From CBDCUE01 sp965222515 (GTDB taxonomy: Bacteria; Pseudomonadota; Alphaproteobacteria; Rickettsiales; JABIRX01): a stretch of 64,000 nucleotides of DNA. Of the stretch, positions 1-10,500 are shown piece by piece. The notes under the pieces were generated by a model that saw only the letters and a program-made list of their open reading frames with translations, was not told where the DNA came from and searched no databases. Position numbers and translations under genes: made by a program. The stretch spans positions 1 to 64,000 of the forward strand of contig CBDCUE010000006.1 in the NCBI GenBank assembly GCA_965222515.1. Reading direction: 5' to 3'. Positions within the stretch are counted from its first letter, which is position 1. Each line of letters begins with the position of its first letter.

Positions 1-865
1 GCAAAGCACCGCAAGAAGTCCCGATTAATGTTGCTGCAAGTCCAAATATTTTTACAATATATGCAATATCTATTTTAGAAAATCCTAATTCTAATATAAA
101 TGGATTAGTCATTACCCCAGCATAAGCATCACCTAATTTAAAAGAAATTATGAATAAAATAGTAATTAAAAAATAACCTTTTGTTCTTTGATAAAAATCA
201 ATAAAAGGTTGCTCAATATATCTTTTTAGCCAATTTTGATAATTTACTTTTTTTACTTCATTTTTAGAACTGGTTAAAAACACAGAGTAAAGGGCAAGAA
301 ATAAATAGCTAAAACTAAGCAATAAAATGGCAAAAGAAAAACTTGTTTTAGCTGAGATAATTAAAACTACGGCACCAGATATCACCAAACCAACACGATA
401 ACCGTAAATATATAGACTAGTTGCAGTTGCTTGGTTCTCTGTTTCAAAAACTTCTATTCTATAAGCATCAATAACAATATCTTGGGTAGCTGATATAAAG
501 GTTATAGATAGAGCTATTAAAGCAACCAAAAATAACTGTTTTTCAGGATTACTGTTTGATAAAGCTAAAATAGCAAAAAATAGCATAATTTGAGTAACAA
601 TTAACCAAGATTTTCTTAAACCGTATTTTTTGCTCAAAAAAAACACAGCAACTCCATCCATCGCAGGAGCCCAAATGAATTTTAAAACATATGGCATAGA
701 TACTATAGAAAAGAGCCCAATAGTAGTTTTGTCTATACCCAATTCTTTTAACCAAATGCTCATAGTAGAAAAAGCCAAGGCAAGAGGCATAGCAGCTGCG
801 ATTCCTAAAATAAATATATCTAAATATTTTTTGTAATCTTTATATAGTGATAATTGTTTTTTCAT
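1..865 (-). CDS. ampG: AmpG-like muropeptide MFS permease (partial, C-terminus outside window)
   Basis: Reading the reverse strand from the ATG at 865 gives 288 codons with no stop, so the gene runs off the left edge. The product is very hydrophobic with repeated membrane segments. Near residues 21-40 it has GIAAAMPLALAF..MSIWL, near 51-70 LFSIVSMPYVLKFIWAPAMD, and near 130-139 DIVIDAYRIEV; all three are typical of AmpG. AmpG imports anhydro-muropeptides across the inner membrane for cell-wall recycling, which fits the amidase and LD-carboxypeptidase elsewhere in the window. It is divergent from rplK. The family call is from remembered motifs; another MFS 1 member is less likely. Confidence 0.8.
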   Translation of the reverse strand, partial: MKKQLSLYKDYKKYLDIFILGIAAAMPLALAFSTMSIWLKELGIDKTTIGLFSIVSMPYVLKFIWAPAMDGVAVFFLSKKYGLRKSWLIVTQIMLFFAILALSNSNPEKQLFLVALIALSITFISATQDIVIDAYRIEVFETENQATATSLYIYGYRVGLVISGAVVLIISAKTSFSFAILLLSFSYLFLALYSVFLTSSKNEVKKVNYQNWLKRYIEQPFIDFYQRTKGYFLITILFIISFKLGDAYAGVMTNPFILELGFSKIDIAYIVKIFGLAATLIGTSCGAL

Positions 866-1004
866 TTTTATGATTAATAAAATTAATTTAGTGTATTAAT
901 TCTTGTCTTACTTTTAGATTATAAATCTATATTGCCTTTTAGCTTTTGGCAAGGGTAAAATAATAAGGCTAAAACTTCTTTTTTGAAAAAAAAATATAAA
1001 AATC

Positions 1005-1033
1005 TTGCATATTAATAATTACTATATTATAAA
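1005..1033 (+). promoter_or_regulatory. sigma-70-like promoter for rplK operon
   Basis: TTGCAT at 1005-1010 and TATAAA at 1028-1033 are separated by exactly 17 bases, 45 bases before the rplK start. It is the best -35/-10 pair in the 212-bp gap between ampG and rplK. AT-rich DNA gives chance matches, so this is a prediction. Confidence 0.5.
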
Positions 1034-1077
1034 TTCCCTCTCTAAAACAAAAGGCATATTATTATTTAAGCAAAACA

Positions 1078-1509
1078 ATGGCAAAAAAAGAGTTACTTGG
1101 TATTATAAAACTGCAAATTCCAGCAGGAGCTGCTAATCCATCTCCGCCAGTAGGACCTGCATTAGGGCAGAAAGGCTTGAACATTATGGATTTTTGTAAG
1201 CAATTTAACGAGGCTACAAAAGAGTTTGAAAAAAACATGCCTATTCCTGTAGAAATTACTGCTTATAAAGATAAATCTTTTACTTTTTTTACCAAAACTC
1301 CACCCGCTTCTTTTTTAATTTTAAAACAAGCTAAGTTAAAAAAAGGTTCTGGAGAAACTGGTAAAAAAACTTTAAAAGAAATGAAAAAAGCTGACTTTGC
1401 TGAGATTGCTAAAATAAAACAAAAAGATTTGGATCTACCAATTGAATCTATTGTTAATATGTTGGTTGGAACAGCTAGATCTATGGGAATCAGAGTTGTT
1501 GATGCATAA
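1078..1509 (+). CDS. rplK: 50S ribosomal protein L11
   Basis: 143 aa, normal length for L11. The N-terminal domain has PSPPVGPALGQKGLNIMDFC near residues 22-41, and the middle has TPPASFLIL. The C-terminal RNA-binding domain ends with GTARSMGIRVVDA. L11 binds 23S rRNA at the GTPase-associated centre with the L10-L12 stalk. It is the first gene of the rplKAJL-rpoBC block, but secE and nusG, often upstream in bacteria, are not here; the upstream gene is divergent ampG. The start codon follows a predicted promoter. Confidence 0.97.
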   Translation: MAKKELLGIIKLQIPAGAANPSPPVGPALGQKGLNIMDFCKQFNEATKEFEKNMPIPVEITAYKDKSFTFFTKTPPASFLILKQAKLKKGSGETGKKTLKEMKKADFAEIAKIKQKDLDLPIESIVNMLVGTARSMGIRVVDA

Positions 1510-1528
1510 TTTGTAATAAATTAAATTA

Positions 1529-2221
1529 ATGTTAAAAAAAGGAAAAAGACTGCAAAATCTATATAATGGTTTAATAAAGGATAAGGAATATCCTGTTGAT
1601 GAAGCTATTTCTTTAATAAAAAAGAATGCAGTAGTAAAGTTTGATGAAACTGTAGAGATTATCTATAATTTGAATGTTGATCCTAAATATCAAGATCAAA
1701 TTGTAAGAGAAATGGTGCAAATGCCAGAAGGTGTGGGTAAAACAATAAAAGTTGCTGTTATTGCAAAAACAGAAAAACACGAAGAGGCAACTAAAGCAGG
1801 AGCTGACATTGTTGGTGGTGAAGAATTAGTTCAAGAAATTAAATCTGGAAAAATAGAGTTTGATGTTTTAATCGCTACTCCAGATATGATGGCTAAGGTA
1901 GGATCTTTAGGAAAAATATTGGGGCCAAAGGGATTAATGCCTAATCCAAAATTAGGAACAGTAACGGTAGATGTGGCCAAAGCAGTTGACAATGTAAAAA
2001 AAGGTCAAGTGGAAATTAAAGCTGACAAATATGGAATTGTTCATACTGGTATAGCAAAAGCTAGTTTTACAGAAGCAAAACTAAAAAACAATATTGTTGC
2101 TTTGCATAATGCAATAAAACAAGCAAAACCATCAGGAGTAAAAGGAACATATATTAAAAAAATGTCCATCGGTTCTACTATGGCTCCGTCTTTGCAAATA
2201 TCACTATCATCTTTGGTATAG
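1529..2221 (+). CDS. rplA: 50S ribosomal protein L1
   Basis: 230 aa, full length. It has the L1 signatures GGEELVQEIKSGKIEFDVLIA and LGPKGLMPNPKLGTVT near residues 127-142. L1 forms the mobile L1 stalk and, in other bacteria, represses its own operon by binding the leader mRNA. It starts 19 bases after rplK and ends 4 bases before rplJ, so it is co-transcribed. No clear Shine-Dalgarno sequence is visible before the ATG, as for most genes here. Confidence 0.97.
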   Translation: MLKKGKRLQNLYNGLIKDKEYPVDEAISLIKKNAVVKFDETVEIIYNLNVDPKYQDQIVREMVQMPEGVGKTIKVAVIAKTEKHEEATKAGADIVGGEELVQEIKSGKIEFDVLIATPDMMAKVGSLGKILGPKGLMPNPKLGTVTVDVAKAVDNVKKGQVEIKADKYGIVHTGIAKASFTEAKLKNNIVALHNAIKQAKPSGVKGTYIKKMSIGSTMAPSLQISLSSLV

Positions 2222-2225
2222 AGAA

Positions 2226-2732
2226 ATGAATAAAACAGATAAACAAAATTTTGTTGTAAATTTAAAAGGAGAGTTAGAAAATGCTAATATAATTATTTTA
2301 GCTCATTATTCTGGCCTTACTGTAACTCAAGTTAATTTACTTAGAAGCAGTGCAAAAAAACAAGAAGTTAATGTTAAAGTTGCCAAAAACTCTTTAATTA
2401 AACTTGCTTTAGAAAATACGGATTTTTCTTCATTGCAAGATAATCTATCAGGTCCAACTATTATGATTTTTGCAGATAATATAGTTTCTGCCGCAAAAGT
2501 TTTAGTAGATTTCGCAAAAAAGAATGAGCAGTTAGCGATAAGAACTGCCTCATTTAACAAATCTTTGATGAGTACAGAGGAAATAATTAATCTTTCCAAA
2601 ATGCCATCATTAGATGAAATTAGAGCCAAGTTAATTGGCCTAATGTCTACTCCAGCACAAAAATTAGCATATGTTCTTCAGGCACCTGCTTCTTCTTTTG
2701 TTAGAGTAATTCAAGCTTATTCCAAAAAATAA
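2226..2732 (+). CDS. rplJ: 50S ribosomal protein L10
   Basis: 168 aa. The N-terminal RNA-binding part includes AHYSGLTVTQVNLLRSSAK and VAKNSLIKLAL, followed by LSGPTIMIF; the C-terminal helix binds L7/L12 dimers. L10 is the base of the ribosomal stalk. It lies 4 bases after rplA and 24 bases before rplL, as is usual for this operon. Confidence 0.96.
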   Translation: MNKTDKQNFVVNLKGELENANIIILAHYSGLTVTQVNLLRSSAKKQEVNVKVAKNSLIKLALENTDFSSLQDNLSGPTIMIFADNIVSAAKVLVDFAKKNEQLAIRTASFNKSLMSTEEIINLSKMPSLDEIRAKLIGLMSTPAQKLAYVLQAPASSFVRVIQAYSKK

Positions 2733-2756
2733 TAATTAATTAAGGTATTACAAATT

Positions 2757-3131
2757 ATGGCTGATTTAAATAAAATTGTTGACGAGTTGTCAGTTTTAAC
2801 TGTTATAGAAGCTGCAGAGCTTTCTAAATTGTTAGAAGAAAAATGGGGAGTAACAGCTGCTGCTCCAGTTGCTGTGGTTGCTGCTGGCGATGCTGGTGCT
2901 ACTGCTCTTGCTACAGAAAAAACTGATTTTTCTGTTTTCTTGGTATCTTTTGGTGCACAAAAAATTAGTGTTATCAAAGAGGTTAGAGGAATTACAGGCT
3001 TAGGTTTGAAAGAATCTAAAGATTTAGTTGAAAGTGCTCCTAAAGAAATTAAGGGAGGAGTTGCTAAAGAAGAAGCTGAAAAAATGAAAACAGCTTTAGA
3101 AGCAGCTGGTGCTACTGTAGAGTTGAAATAG
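2757..3131 (+). CDS. rplL: 50S ribosomal protein L7/L12
   Basis: 124 aa. The N-terminal dimerisation helix pair comes first, then a short Ala/Val-rich hinge around residues 40-50. The C-terminal factor-binding domain has KISVIKEVRGITGLGLKE and LVESAPKEIKGGVAKEEAE. L7/L12 recruits translational GTPases. It is followed by a 15-bp perfect inverted repeat before rpoB, which could reduce read-through and balance ribosomal protein against polymerase output. Confidence 0.97.
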   Translation: MADLNKIVDELSVLTVIEAAELSKLLEEKWGVTAAAPVAVVAAGDAGATALATEKTDFSVFLVSFGAQKISVIKEVRGITGLGLKESKDLVESAPKEIKGGVAKEEAEKMKTALEAAGATVELK

Positions 3132-3154
3132 TTTTTTTTAAAAAAGCTATTTCT

Positions 3155-3199
3155 ATACTAAAACAAAATAAATTATACAAATCAATTTTGTTTTAGTAT
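3155..3199. repeat. 15-bp perfect inverted repeat between rplL and rpoB
   Basis: The arms at 3155-3169 (ATACTAAAACAAAAT) and 3185-3199 are exact reverse complements around a 15-base loop. It could be a transcript hairpin acting as a partial terminator or processing site. The same arm sequence also occurs alone at about 14686-14700, 21899-21913 and, less exactly, 30040-30052, which suggests a dispersed mobile palindrome rather than an operon-specific signal. Confidence 0.6.
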
Positions 3200-3263
3200 G
3201 TGCTGGGTATTTTTTTATAAAATATCCAGATATTCCTATTACTTAAATTTACAAGTTTCATAA

Positions 3264-6200
3264 ATGAGCGAAGTCGTTAAAAATACAGAGTTTCTTAATT
3301 TTCGTAAAAATTATAGCAAAATTAAAGATGTGGCTGAATTGCCTAATTTAATAGAAGTGCAAAAAAAATCTTATAAAAGTTTTTTTGACCCGCAAAACAT
3401 TTCAAATGAAAATGGTTTGGGAAAAGTATTCACATCAGTATTTCCTGTAAATGATTTTACAGACTTATCTACTATAGAATTTGTAAGTTATAGGTTAGAA
3501 AAACCAAAATATTCTCAATTAGAATCTATTAAAAGAGGGGTTACTTATGCTGCTACAATTAAAGTAACTTTTAGATTAATAGTTTGGCTAATTGACGACG
3601 AAACTGGTTCTAAAGAGGTTAAATCAATCAAAGAGCAAGAAGTGTTTTTTGGTGAAATACCTTTAATGACAGAAAAAGGAACTTTTATTACCAATGGAAC
3701 AGAAAGAGTTGTAGTTTCTCAATTACACAGATCTCCAGGTGCTTTTTTTGAGCATGATAAAGGTAAAGCAACCCACCAAACAAAACTACTTTATTCAGCA
3801 AGAATTATTCCTTATAGAGGATCTTGGCTTGATTTTGAATTTGACACAAAGGATTTATTACATTTTAGAATAGATAGAAGAAGAAAAGTAATAGGAACTG
3901 TTTTTTTAAAAGCTTTAGGATTAACAGATCAAGATATTTTTGACAGATTTTACACGGTAAAAGATGCAACAATAACAGAAGAAGGAGCAATAATAGATTT
4001 TGATATAAAAATCTTAAAAGGTTCTATAACTCCATTTGATATTATTTCTGCCAATGATAAAAAAATAAAAATCAAGAAAGACACAAAAGTAACTTCACTT
4101 GTTTTAAAGAAATTAGCAAATGATGATTTATCTAAAATAATCATAAAAACAGAAGATTTATTAGGTTTTGTAGTAGCTGATAATTATCAAGATGTTTTTA
4201 AAGCAGGAGAAAAAATTACAGAAGAAAATATAAATAAAATATCATCTCTTCCACAGATAAAAATATTCTCGCCTTATTTGTTTGCTGAAAAAAGCTATAT
4301 ATATAACACTTTTGCAACTGACAAAACAACCTGTGAAGAAGAAGCTTTAATAGAAATTTACAAAATATTAAGACCAGGTGATCCACCTTCAGTAGAGGCA
4401 GCAAGAGAAGTCTTTACTTCATTATTTTTTAATTTTGACAGATATGATTTATCTCCTGTTGGAAGAATGAAATTGAACGAAAGATTAGATATGGAACTGC
4501 CAGAAGAAGTAACTCTTTTAACTAAAGAAGATGTTATTAGGGTAGTAGAAGTTTTGATAGAGATGAAACAAAAAAATGCTGCTAGTGATGATATTGATCA
4601 TTTAGGTAATAGAAGAGTTAGGTCTGTTGGAGAATTGGTAGAAAACCAATTTAGAATTGGTTTAGTGAGAGTTCAAAGAGCAATTCAAGAAAGAATGAAT
4701 TCTGTTGAGATTGATGCTGTATTGCCTCAAGATTTAATTAATGTAAAATTATTGGTTGCTATATTAAGAGAATTTTTTGGGACTTCTCAATTATCTCAAT
4801 TTATGAGCCAAACAAATCCTCTTGCAGAAATAACTCACAAAAGAAGATTGTCAGCCTTAGGGCCTGGAGGATTAGCAAGAGATAGAGCTGGTTTTGAAGT
4901 TAGAGATGTGCACACTTCTCATTATGGTAGAATTTGCCCTATTGAAACTCCAGAAGGACAAAATATAGGTTTAATCAGTTCAATTGCATCTTATGCTAAA
5001 ATTAATGAATATGGTTTTATTGAAAGTCCTTATAGAAAAGTAGAAAATGGTATAGTAAGTGATGAAATTCATTATTTATCTGCAACTAAAGAATCAGGCT
5101 TCGTTATTGCTCAAGCAAATGAAAAAATGGATGAAAATGGTAAATTAATAGCTGACTTACATAATTGTAGATTTAATGGAGATTATATGATGTTTTCATC
5201 AAATGAAATTAATTATATTGATGTATCGCCAAAACAATTAGTATCAGTTGCAGCTGCTTTAATACCATTTTTAGAAAATGATGATGCCAACAGAGCATTG
5301 ATGGGTTCAAATATGCAGAAGCAAGCTGTGCCATTATTATATAATTCAGCTCCAATTATTGGAACTGGTATGGAAAAAATAATAGCAAAAGATTCATCTG
5401 CTTGTGTTGTAGCAAATTCTAACGGAATAGTAGAGAAAGTTGATTCTTTAAGAATTATGGTTAGAGTTACAGATGAAGATAGCAGTAACTTAATAGATAT
5501 TTATGAATTAGAAAAATATCAAAGATCAAACCAAGACACCTGTATTAATCAAAAACCTATTGTAAAATTAGGTCAAGAAATCAAAAAAGGTGACATTTTG
5601 GCAGATGGTCAAAGCACTAAAAATGGTGAATTAGCATTAGGAAAAAATGTTTTAGTTGGTTTTATGTCTTGGAATGGATATAATTTTGAGGATTCCATTA
5701 TTATTTCAGAGAAATTAGTGAGAGATGATGTATTTACTTCTGTGCATATTGAAAAATTTGAAATTACAACAAGAGATACAAGATTAGGAGCAGAGGAAAT
5801 AACTAGAGATATTCCCAATGTTTCTGAAGAATCTTTAAGACATACAGATGAAGTAGGTATTGTAAATGTTGGATCTGAAGTAAGTGGTGGAGATGTTTTA
5901 GTTGGAAAGGTAACTCCTAAAAGTGAAACTCCTGCTACTCCAGAAGAAAAACTTCTTAGAGCTATTTTTGGAGAAAAAGCTTATGAAATTAAAGACTCTT
6001 CTTTATATGTTCCTCCTGGGGTTAAGGGAACAGTAGTAGATGTTAGAGTTTTTACTAGAAGAGGTGTAGAAAAAGATGAAAGAGCTATTACTATTGAAAG
6101 ACAAAAAATTGCAAAATTAACTAAGGATAAAGAAGAAAAAATAGTTATTCTTGAAAAGCATTTAAGAGAAAAAATAGAGCATCTTTTTTTAGGCAATAAA

Positions 6201-7325
6201 CTTGTTAAAGCATTAGGAAAATTAAAATCAAATCATCAATTGAAAAAAGATGATTTATCTGAAATTAAATTTGCTAATTTAAGAAAAATTTCTATAGAAG
6301 ATAATTCTGTTAACAGCAAAATAGAAGCTTTAATAAAATCATTTGATACAGTAGTTGGTAATTTTGCAAATCAGTTAAGTGATGATCTTGCAAAACTGCA
6401 AAGTGGTGATGATTTACCTCAAGGTGTTTTAAAATACATCAAAGTATTTGTGGCTGTGAAAAAAACATTGAAACCTGGAGATAAAATGGCAGGAAGACAT
6501 GGAAATAAAGGTGTAGTATCTAAAATAGTTGCTATTGAAGATATGCCTTATCTTGAAGATGGAACTTCTCTTGACATTTTATTAAATCCTTTAGGTGTGC
6601 CTTCTCGAATGAATGTAGGGCAAATTTTAGAGACTCATTTAGGTCTTGCTTCTTACAAGGTAGGTAGAGACTTAGCTAAAAAAATTGAGCAAACTCAAAA
6701 TGAAGCAGAATTAGAGCAGTTAAAAGCAAAAGTTATTAAGATTTATAATGATCAAGAAATAGCAGATACTATTAAAGATTTTAATGATAAAGAATTTAAG
6801 TCTTTTGCAAAGCATAGTTTAAAAAAAGGTATTGCTATTGCTACTCCTGTATTTGATGGTGCCAAAGAAAATGATATTGTTGAAATGTATCAAAATGCTA
6901 ATTTGGAAACAGATGGTAAGATGTGGGTATATGATGGAAAAACAGGTGAAAGGTTTGATAGAAGAGTAACAGTTGGTTATATTTATATGTTAAAACTTCA
7001 TCATTTAGTTGATGATAAAATTCATGCTAGATCAGTTGGACCTTATAGTTTAGTAACTCAGCAGCCACTTGGGGGTAAATCTCATTTTGGAGGTCAAAGA
7101 TTTGGAGAAATGGAATGTTGGGCATTGCAAGCATATGGTGCTTCTTTTACTTTGCAGGAGATGCTTACTGTAAAATCTGATGATGTTACGGGTAGGTTAA
7201 AATTATTTGAAGCAGTAGTAAAAGGAGAAAGTGATTTTGAATATTCAGTTCCAGAATCATTTAATGTAATGATTAAAGAATTAAAATCTCTTTGTCTAAA
7301 TGTTAATTTAGAATTAGAAAATTAG
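3264..7325 (+). CDS. rpoB: DNA-directed RNA polymerase subunit beta
   Basis: 1353 aa, typical proteobacterial length. Visible blocks are GTFITNGTERVVVSQLHRSPG, the rifampicin pocket (about residues 507-534), GRICPIETPEGQNIGLI, KPGDKMAGRHGNKGVVSKI, and the C-terminal QPLGGKSHFGGQRFGEMECWAL. It forms the catalytic core with RpoC. Within the rifampicin pocket, residue 515 is Ser where E. coli has Asp516, and residue 521 is Ala where E. coli has Ser522; the His, Arg and second Ser contact positions are kept. It is followed by a 213-bp gap with repeats before rpoC. Confidence 0.98.
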   Translation: MSEVVKNTEFLNFRKNYSKIKDVAELPNLIEVQKKSYKSFFDPQNISNENGLGKVFTSVFPVNDFTDLSTIEFVSYRLEKPKYSQLESIKRGVTYAATIKVTFRLIVWLIDDETGSKEVKSIKEQEVFFGEIPLMTEKGTFITNGTERVVVSQLHRSPGAFFEHDKGKATHQTKLLYSARIIPYRGSWLDFEFDTKDLLHFRIDRRRKVIGTVFLKALGLTDQDIFDRFYTVKDATITEEGAIIDFDIKILKGSITPFDIISANDKKIKIKKDTKVTSLVLKKLANDDLSKIIIKTEDLLGFVVADNYQDVFKAGEKITEENINKISSLPQIKIFSPYLFAEKSYIYNTFATDKTTCEEEALIEIYKILRPGDPPSVEAAREVFTSLFFNFDRYDLSPVGRMKLNERLDMELPEEVTLLTKEDVIRVVEVLIEMKQKNAASDDIDHLGNRRVRSVGELVENQFRIGLVRVQRAIQERMNSVEIDAVLPQDLINVKLLVAILREFFGTSQLSQFMSQTNPLAEITHKRRLSALGPGGLARDRAGFEVRDVHTSHYGRICPIETPEGQNIGLISSIASYAKINEYGFIESPYRKVENGIVSDEIHYLSATKESGFVIAQANEKMDENGKLIADLHNCRFNGDYMMFSSNEINYIDVSPKQLVSVAAALIPFLENDDANRALMGSNMQKQAVPLLYNSAPIIGTGMEKIIAKDSSACVVANSNGIVEKVDSLRIMVRVTDEDSSNLIDIYELEKYQRSNQDTCINQKPIVKLGQEIKKGDILADGQSTKNGELALGKNVLVGFMSWNGYNFEDSIIISEKLVRDDVFTSVHIEKFEITTRDTRLGAEEITRDIPNVSEESLRHTDEVGIVNVGSEVSGGDVLVGKVTPKSETPATPEEKLLRAIFGEKAYEIKDSSLYVPPGVKGTVVDVRVFTRRGVEKDERAITIERQKIAKLTKDKEEKIVILEKHLREKIEHLFLGNKLVKALGKLKSNHQLKKDDLSEIKFANLRKISIEDNSVNSKIEALIKSFDTVVGNFANQLSDDLAKLQSGDDLPQGVLKYIKVFVAVKKTLKPGDKMAGRHGNKGVVSKIVAIEDMPYLEDGTSLDILLNPLGVPSRMNVGQILETHLGLASYKVGRDLAKKIEQTQNEAELEQLKAKVIKIYNDQEIADTIKDFNDKEFKSFAKHSLKKGIAIATPVFDGAKENDIVEMYQNANLETDGKMWVYDGKTGERFDRRVTVGYIYMLKLHHLVDDKIHARSVGPYSLVTQQPLGGKSHFGGQRFGEMECWALQAYGASFTLQEMLTVKSDDVTGRLKLFEAVVKGESDFEYSVPESFNVMIKELKSLCLNVNLELEN

Positions 7326-7352
7326 AAAGATTAAAGCATTATCTAGTTTTTT

Positions 7353-7386
7353 AATGTAAATTATCAAATGTTTGATAATATACATT
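7353..7386. other. hairpin between rpoB and rpoC
   Basis: ATTATCAAA at 7360-7368 pairs exactly with TTTGATAAT at 7371-7379, and an outer AATGTA/TACATT pair (7353-7358 with 7381-7386) extends the stem. There is no T-run after it, so it looks more like an RNA processing or pausing site than a full terminator. Confidence 0.45.
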
Positions 7387-7407
7387 GCAGGTTTGCAATC
7401 TATATTC

Positions 7408-7515
7408 GTATAAATGTTTAATAGATTGCAAAACTGCATATAACAATTTTAACTTAAGAAAAACCGTGTAAATGTTTTGTAGATTGCAAAACTGCACATA
7501 ACAACCTTAACTTAA
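7408..7515 (+). repeat. tandem pair of ~50-bp leader repeats upstream of rpoC
   Basis: Two direct copies, 7408-7457 and 7466-7515, agree at about 44 of 50 positions. They share the core AGATTGCAAAACTGC followed by TAACAA..TTAACTTAA. Related sequence lies just upstream of folD (two copies, reverse strand), pheS and tdh. The repeat always sits in the leader next to a start codon, in the direction of the gene. Confidence 0.65.
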
Positions 7516-7538
7516 AAAATAACTTAACTTTAAAAATT

Positions 7539-10500
7539 ATGAATAATAAGGAACCTAAGCAAGTGTCTTTTAACTTTGATGAGACTAAGCAAGATTTTAA
7601 TACAGTTAAAATCTCCATTGCAAGTTCGGAGCAAATTAGAACTTGGTCTTATGGTGAGGTAAAAAAGCCTGAAACTATTAATTATAGAACTTTTAAGCCA
7701 GAAAGAGAGGGGTTGTTTTGTGCTAGAATTTTTGGTCCAGTAAAAGATTATGAATGTCTTTGTGGAAAATATAAAAGAATTAAATATAAGGGAATAATTT
7801 GTGAGAAATGTGGTGTTGAAGTAGCTACTTCAAAAGTAAGAAGAGAGAGAATGGGGCATATTGAGTTAGCATCTCCTGTAGTGCATATTTGGTTTTTAAA
7901 ATCACTACCTTCAAGAATAGGAACATTGCTTGAAATTACCTTAAAAAACATAGAAAAAGTATTATATTTTGAAAGCTATATTGTGACTGAACCAGGTATT
8001 ACTTCTCTTAAATATGGTCAAGTATTAACAGAGGAAATGTATGATGAGGCTGTTATTGAATTTGGTGAAAGTGGTTTTTCTGTAGGGATTGGAGCTGAGG
8101 CTATAAAAACTCTACTTGCTAATATTGATCTTGGTAAAGAGCAAAAAATCTTGAGAAAGATGTTGCAGGACGAGAAATCTGAAACTAAGAAAAAGAAAAT
8201 TGTAAAAAAATTAAAATTAGTTGAAGATTTTCATGCATCTGAAAATAAATTAGAATGGATGGTCGTTGATGTAATACCAGTTATTCCACCTGATATTAGA
8301 CCATTAGTAATGTTAGATGGTGGTAGATTTGCTGCATCTGACTTAAATGAATTATATAGAAGAGTTATTAACAGAAATAACAGATTAAAAAGATTAATAG
8401 AACTTAAATCTCCAGAAATCATCATTAGAAATGAAAAAAGAATGCTACAAGAGTCCGTAGATGCTTTATTTGATAATTCTAGAAGAGTAAGACCTCTTAA
8501 AAACTCTTCAAAAAGAGCTTTTAAGTCTTTAACTGATATGTTGAAGGGAAAACAAGGTAGATTTAGACAGAATTTATTAGGAAAAAGAGTAGATTATTCT
8601 GGAAGATCAGTGATTGTGGTAGGTCCTACTTTAAAACTGCATCAATGTGGTTTACCTAAGAAAATGGCTTTAGAATTATTTAAGCCTTTTATTTATAGAA
8701 AATTAGAGCTTTATGGTATTACTAGTTCACTGAAAGCTGCTAAAAAATATGTAGAAATGGGACATACGGAAGTGTGGGATATTCTAGCGGAAGTGATAAA
8801 AGAACATCCTGTATTATTAAATAGAGCTCCTACTTTGCATAGGTTAGGAATTCAAGCTTTTGAGCCAATGTTAGTAGAAGGAAAAGCTATAACCCTTCAT
8901 CCATTAGTATGTTCAGCATTTAATGCTGATTTTGATGGAGATCAAATGGCAGTTCATGTTCCTATTTCATTAGAAGCTCAGATTGAGTCAAGAGTTCTTA
9001 TTATGTCAACTAATAATATTTTGAATCCATCTAATGGAAAACCTATTATTGTGCCATCTCAAGATATGGTTTTAGGTTTATATTATATGTCTTTAGAATT
9101 AGAAGGAAAAGAAGAAAAAAGACAATTATTTGGAACAGCATCTGAAGTAGAATATGCTTTATATAGCAAAGCTGTTGATTTGCATACAAAAATTAAATTT
9201 AGATATGAAGGAGTAACTTATGATACTACTGTTGGAAGAACTTTGATTTCTCAAATTTTACCAAAAGGTCATAATCTTGATTTTGAAGTTGTTAATAAAT
9301 TAATGACAAAAAAAGCAATTAGTAATGTAATTGATTTAGTATATCGTTTATCAGGTCAAAAAAACACTGTTATTTTTTGTGATAAATTAATGGCAATAGG
9401 TTATAAATATGCTACAAAATCTGGTATTTCATTTGGAAAAGATGATATGTTAATACCAGAAAGCAAAGATAAGCATATTAATAACACTTTAAATGAAGTA
9501 AAAGAATTTAATAAACAATATGTTGATGGTTTAATTACTTCTGGAGAAAAATACAATAAAGTAATTGATGCCTGGTCATTATGTACTGATAAAGTTGCTG
9601 AAGATATGATTAAACAAATTTCATCAATTCAAAAAATAAAAAAAGAGCAGGAGCATAGTAGTGAGCAAATAAACTCTATTTATATGATGGCTCATTCTGG
9701 AGCCAGAGGTTCAGCTACTCAAATCAAGCAGTTGGCAGGAATGAGAGGGTTGATGGCAAAACCGAGTGGAGAAATTATTGAAACTCCTATTATTTCAAAC
9801 TTTAGAGAAGGGTTGAGTGTATCTGAATATTTTAATTCTGCCCATGGTGCTAGAAAAGGACTTGCAGATACCGCACTAAAAACTGCAAATTCTGGATATT
9901 TAACTAGAAGATTAGTAGATGTGGCTCAAAATTGTGTTACTACAGAAGAAGATTGTAAAACTGAGGATTTTATTCAAGTAAAAACAGAAATGGAAGGTGT
10001 TAATGTAGTTACATCACTTTCTGAAAAAATTTTAGGAAGAGTGTTGGGAGAAGATTTGATTAATCCAAAAACTAAGGAAGTAATAATTAAAAAAGGAACT
10101 TTAATAGATGAAGAAAAGGCTAGTATCATAGAGAATTACGGTTTTAATATTGCAAAAGTAAAATCAGTTCTTACTTGTAAAGCAAAATATGGAGTATGCA
10201 CTAGATGTTACGGTAGAAATTTAGCTACAGGAGATTTAGTGAATGTAGGAGAGGCAGTAGGAGTAATAGCTGCTCAATCTATTGGAGAACCTGGAACTCA
10301 GCTTACTATGAGAACTTTCCACATTGGAGGGGCTGCAACTAGAGGTGCTGAGCAATCAAGTATTGATGCTCCAACTGATGCAGTAGTTAAATTAGAAAAT
10401 GCTAATTTAGTAGTTGATTCAAAAGGCAGAAAAGTAATTTTAAATAGAGGAGCAGAACTTGCTTTGATAGATAAGAATGGAATTCAGGTTACTAAACATA

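Noticed and set aside
630..836. Plus-strand ORF in the first kilobase
   Set aside because: It is antisense to the ampG-like gene, which has strong family motifs.
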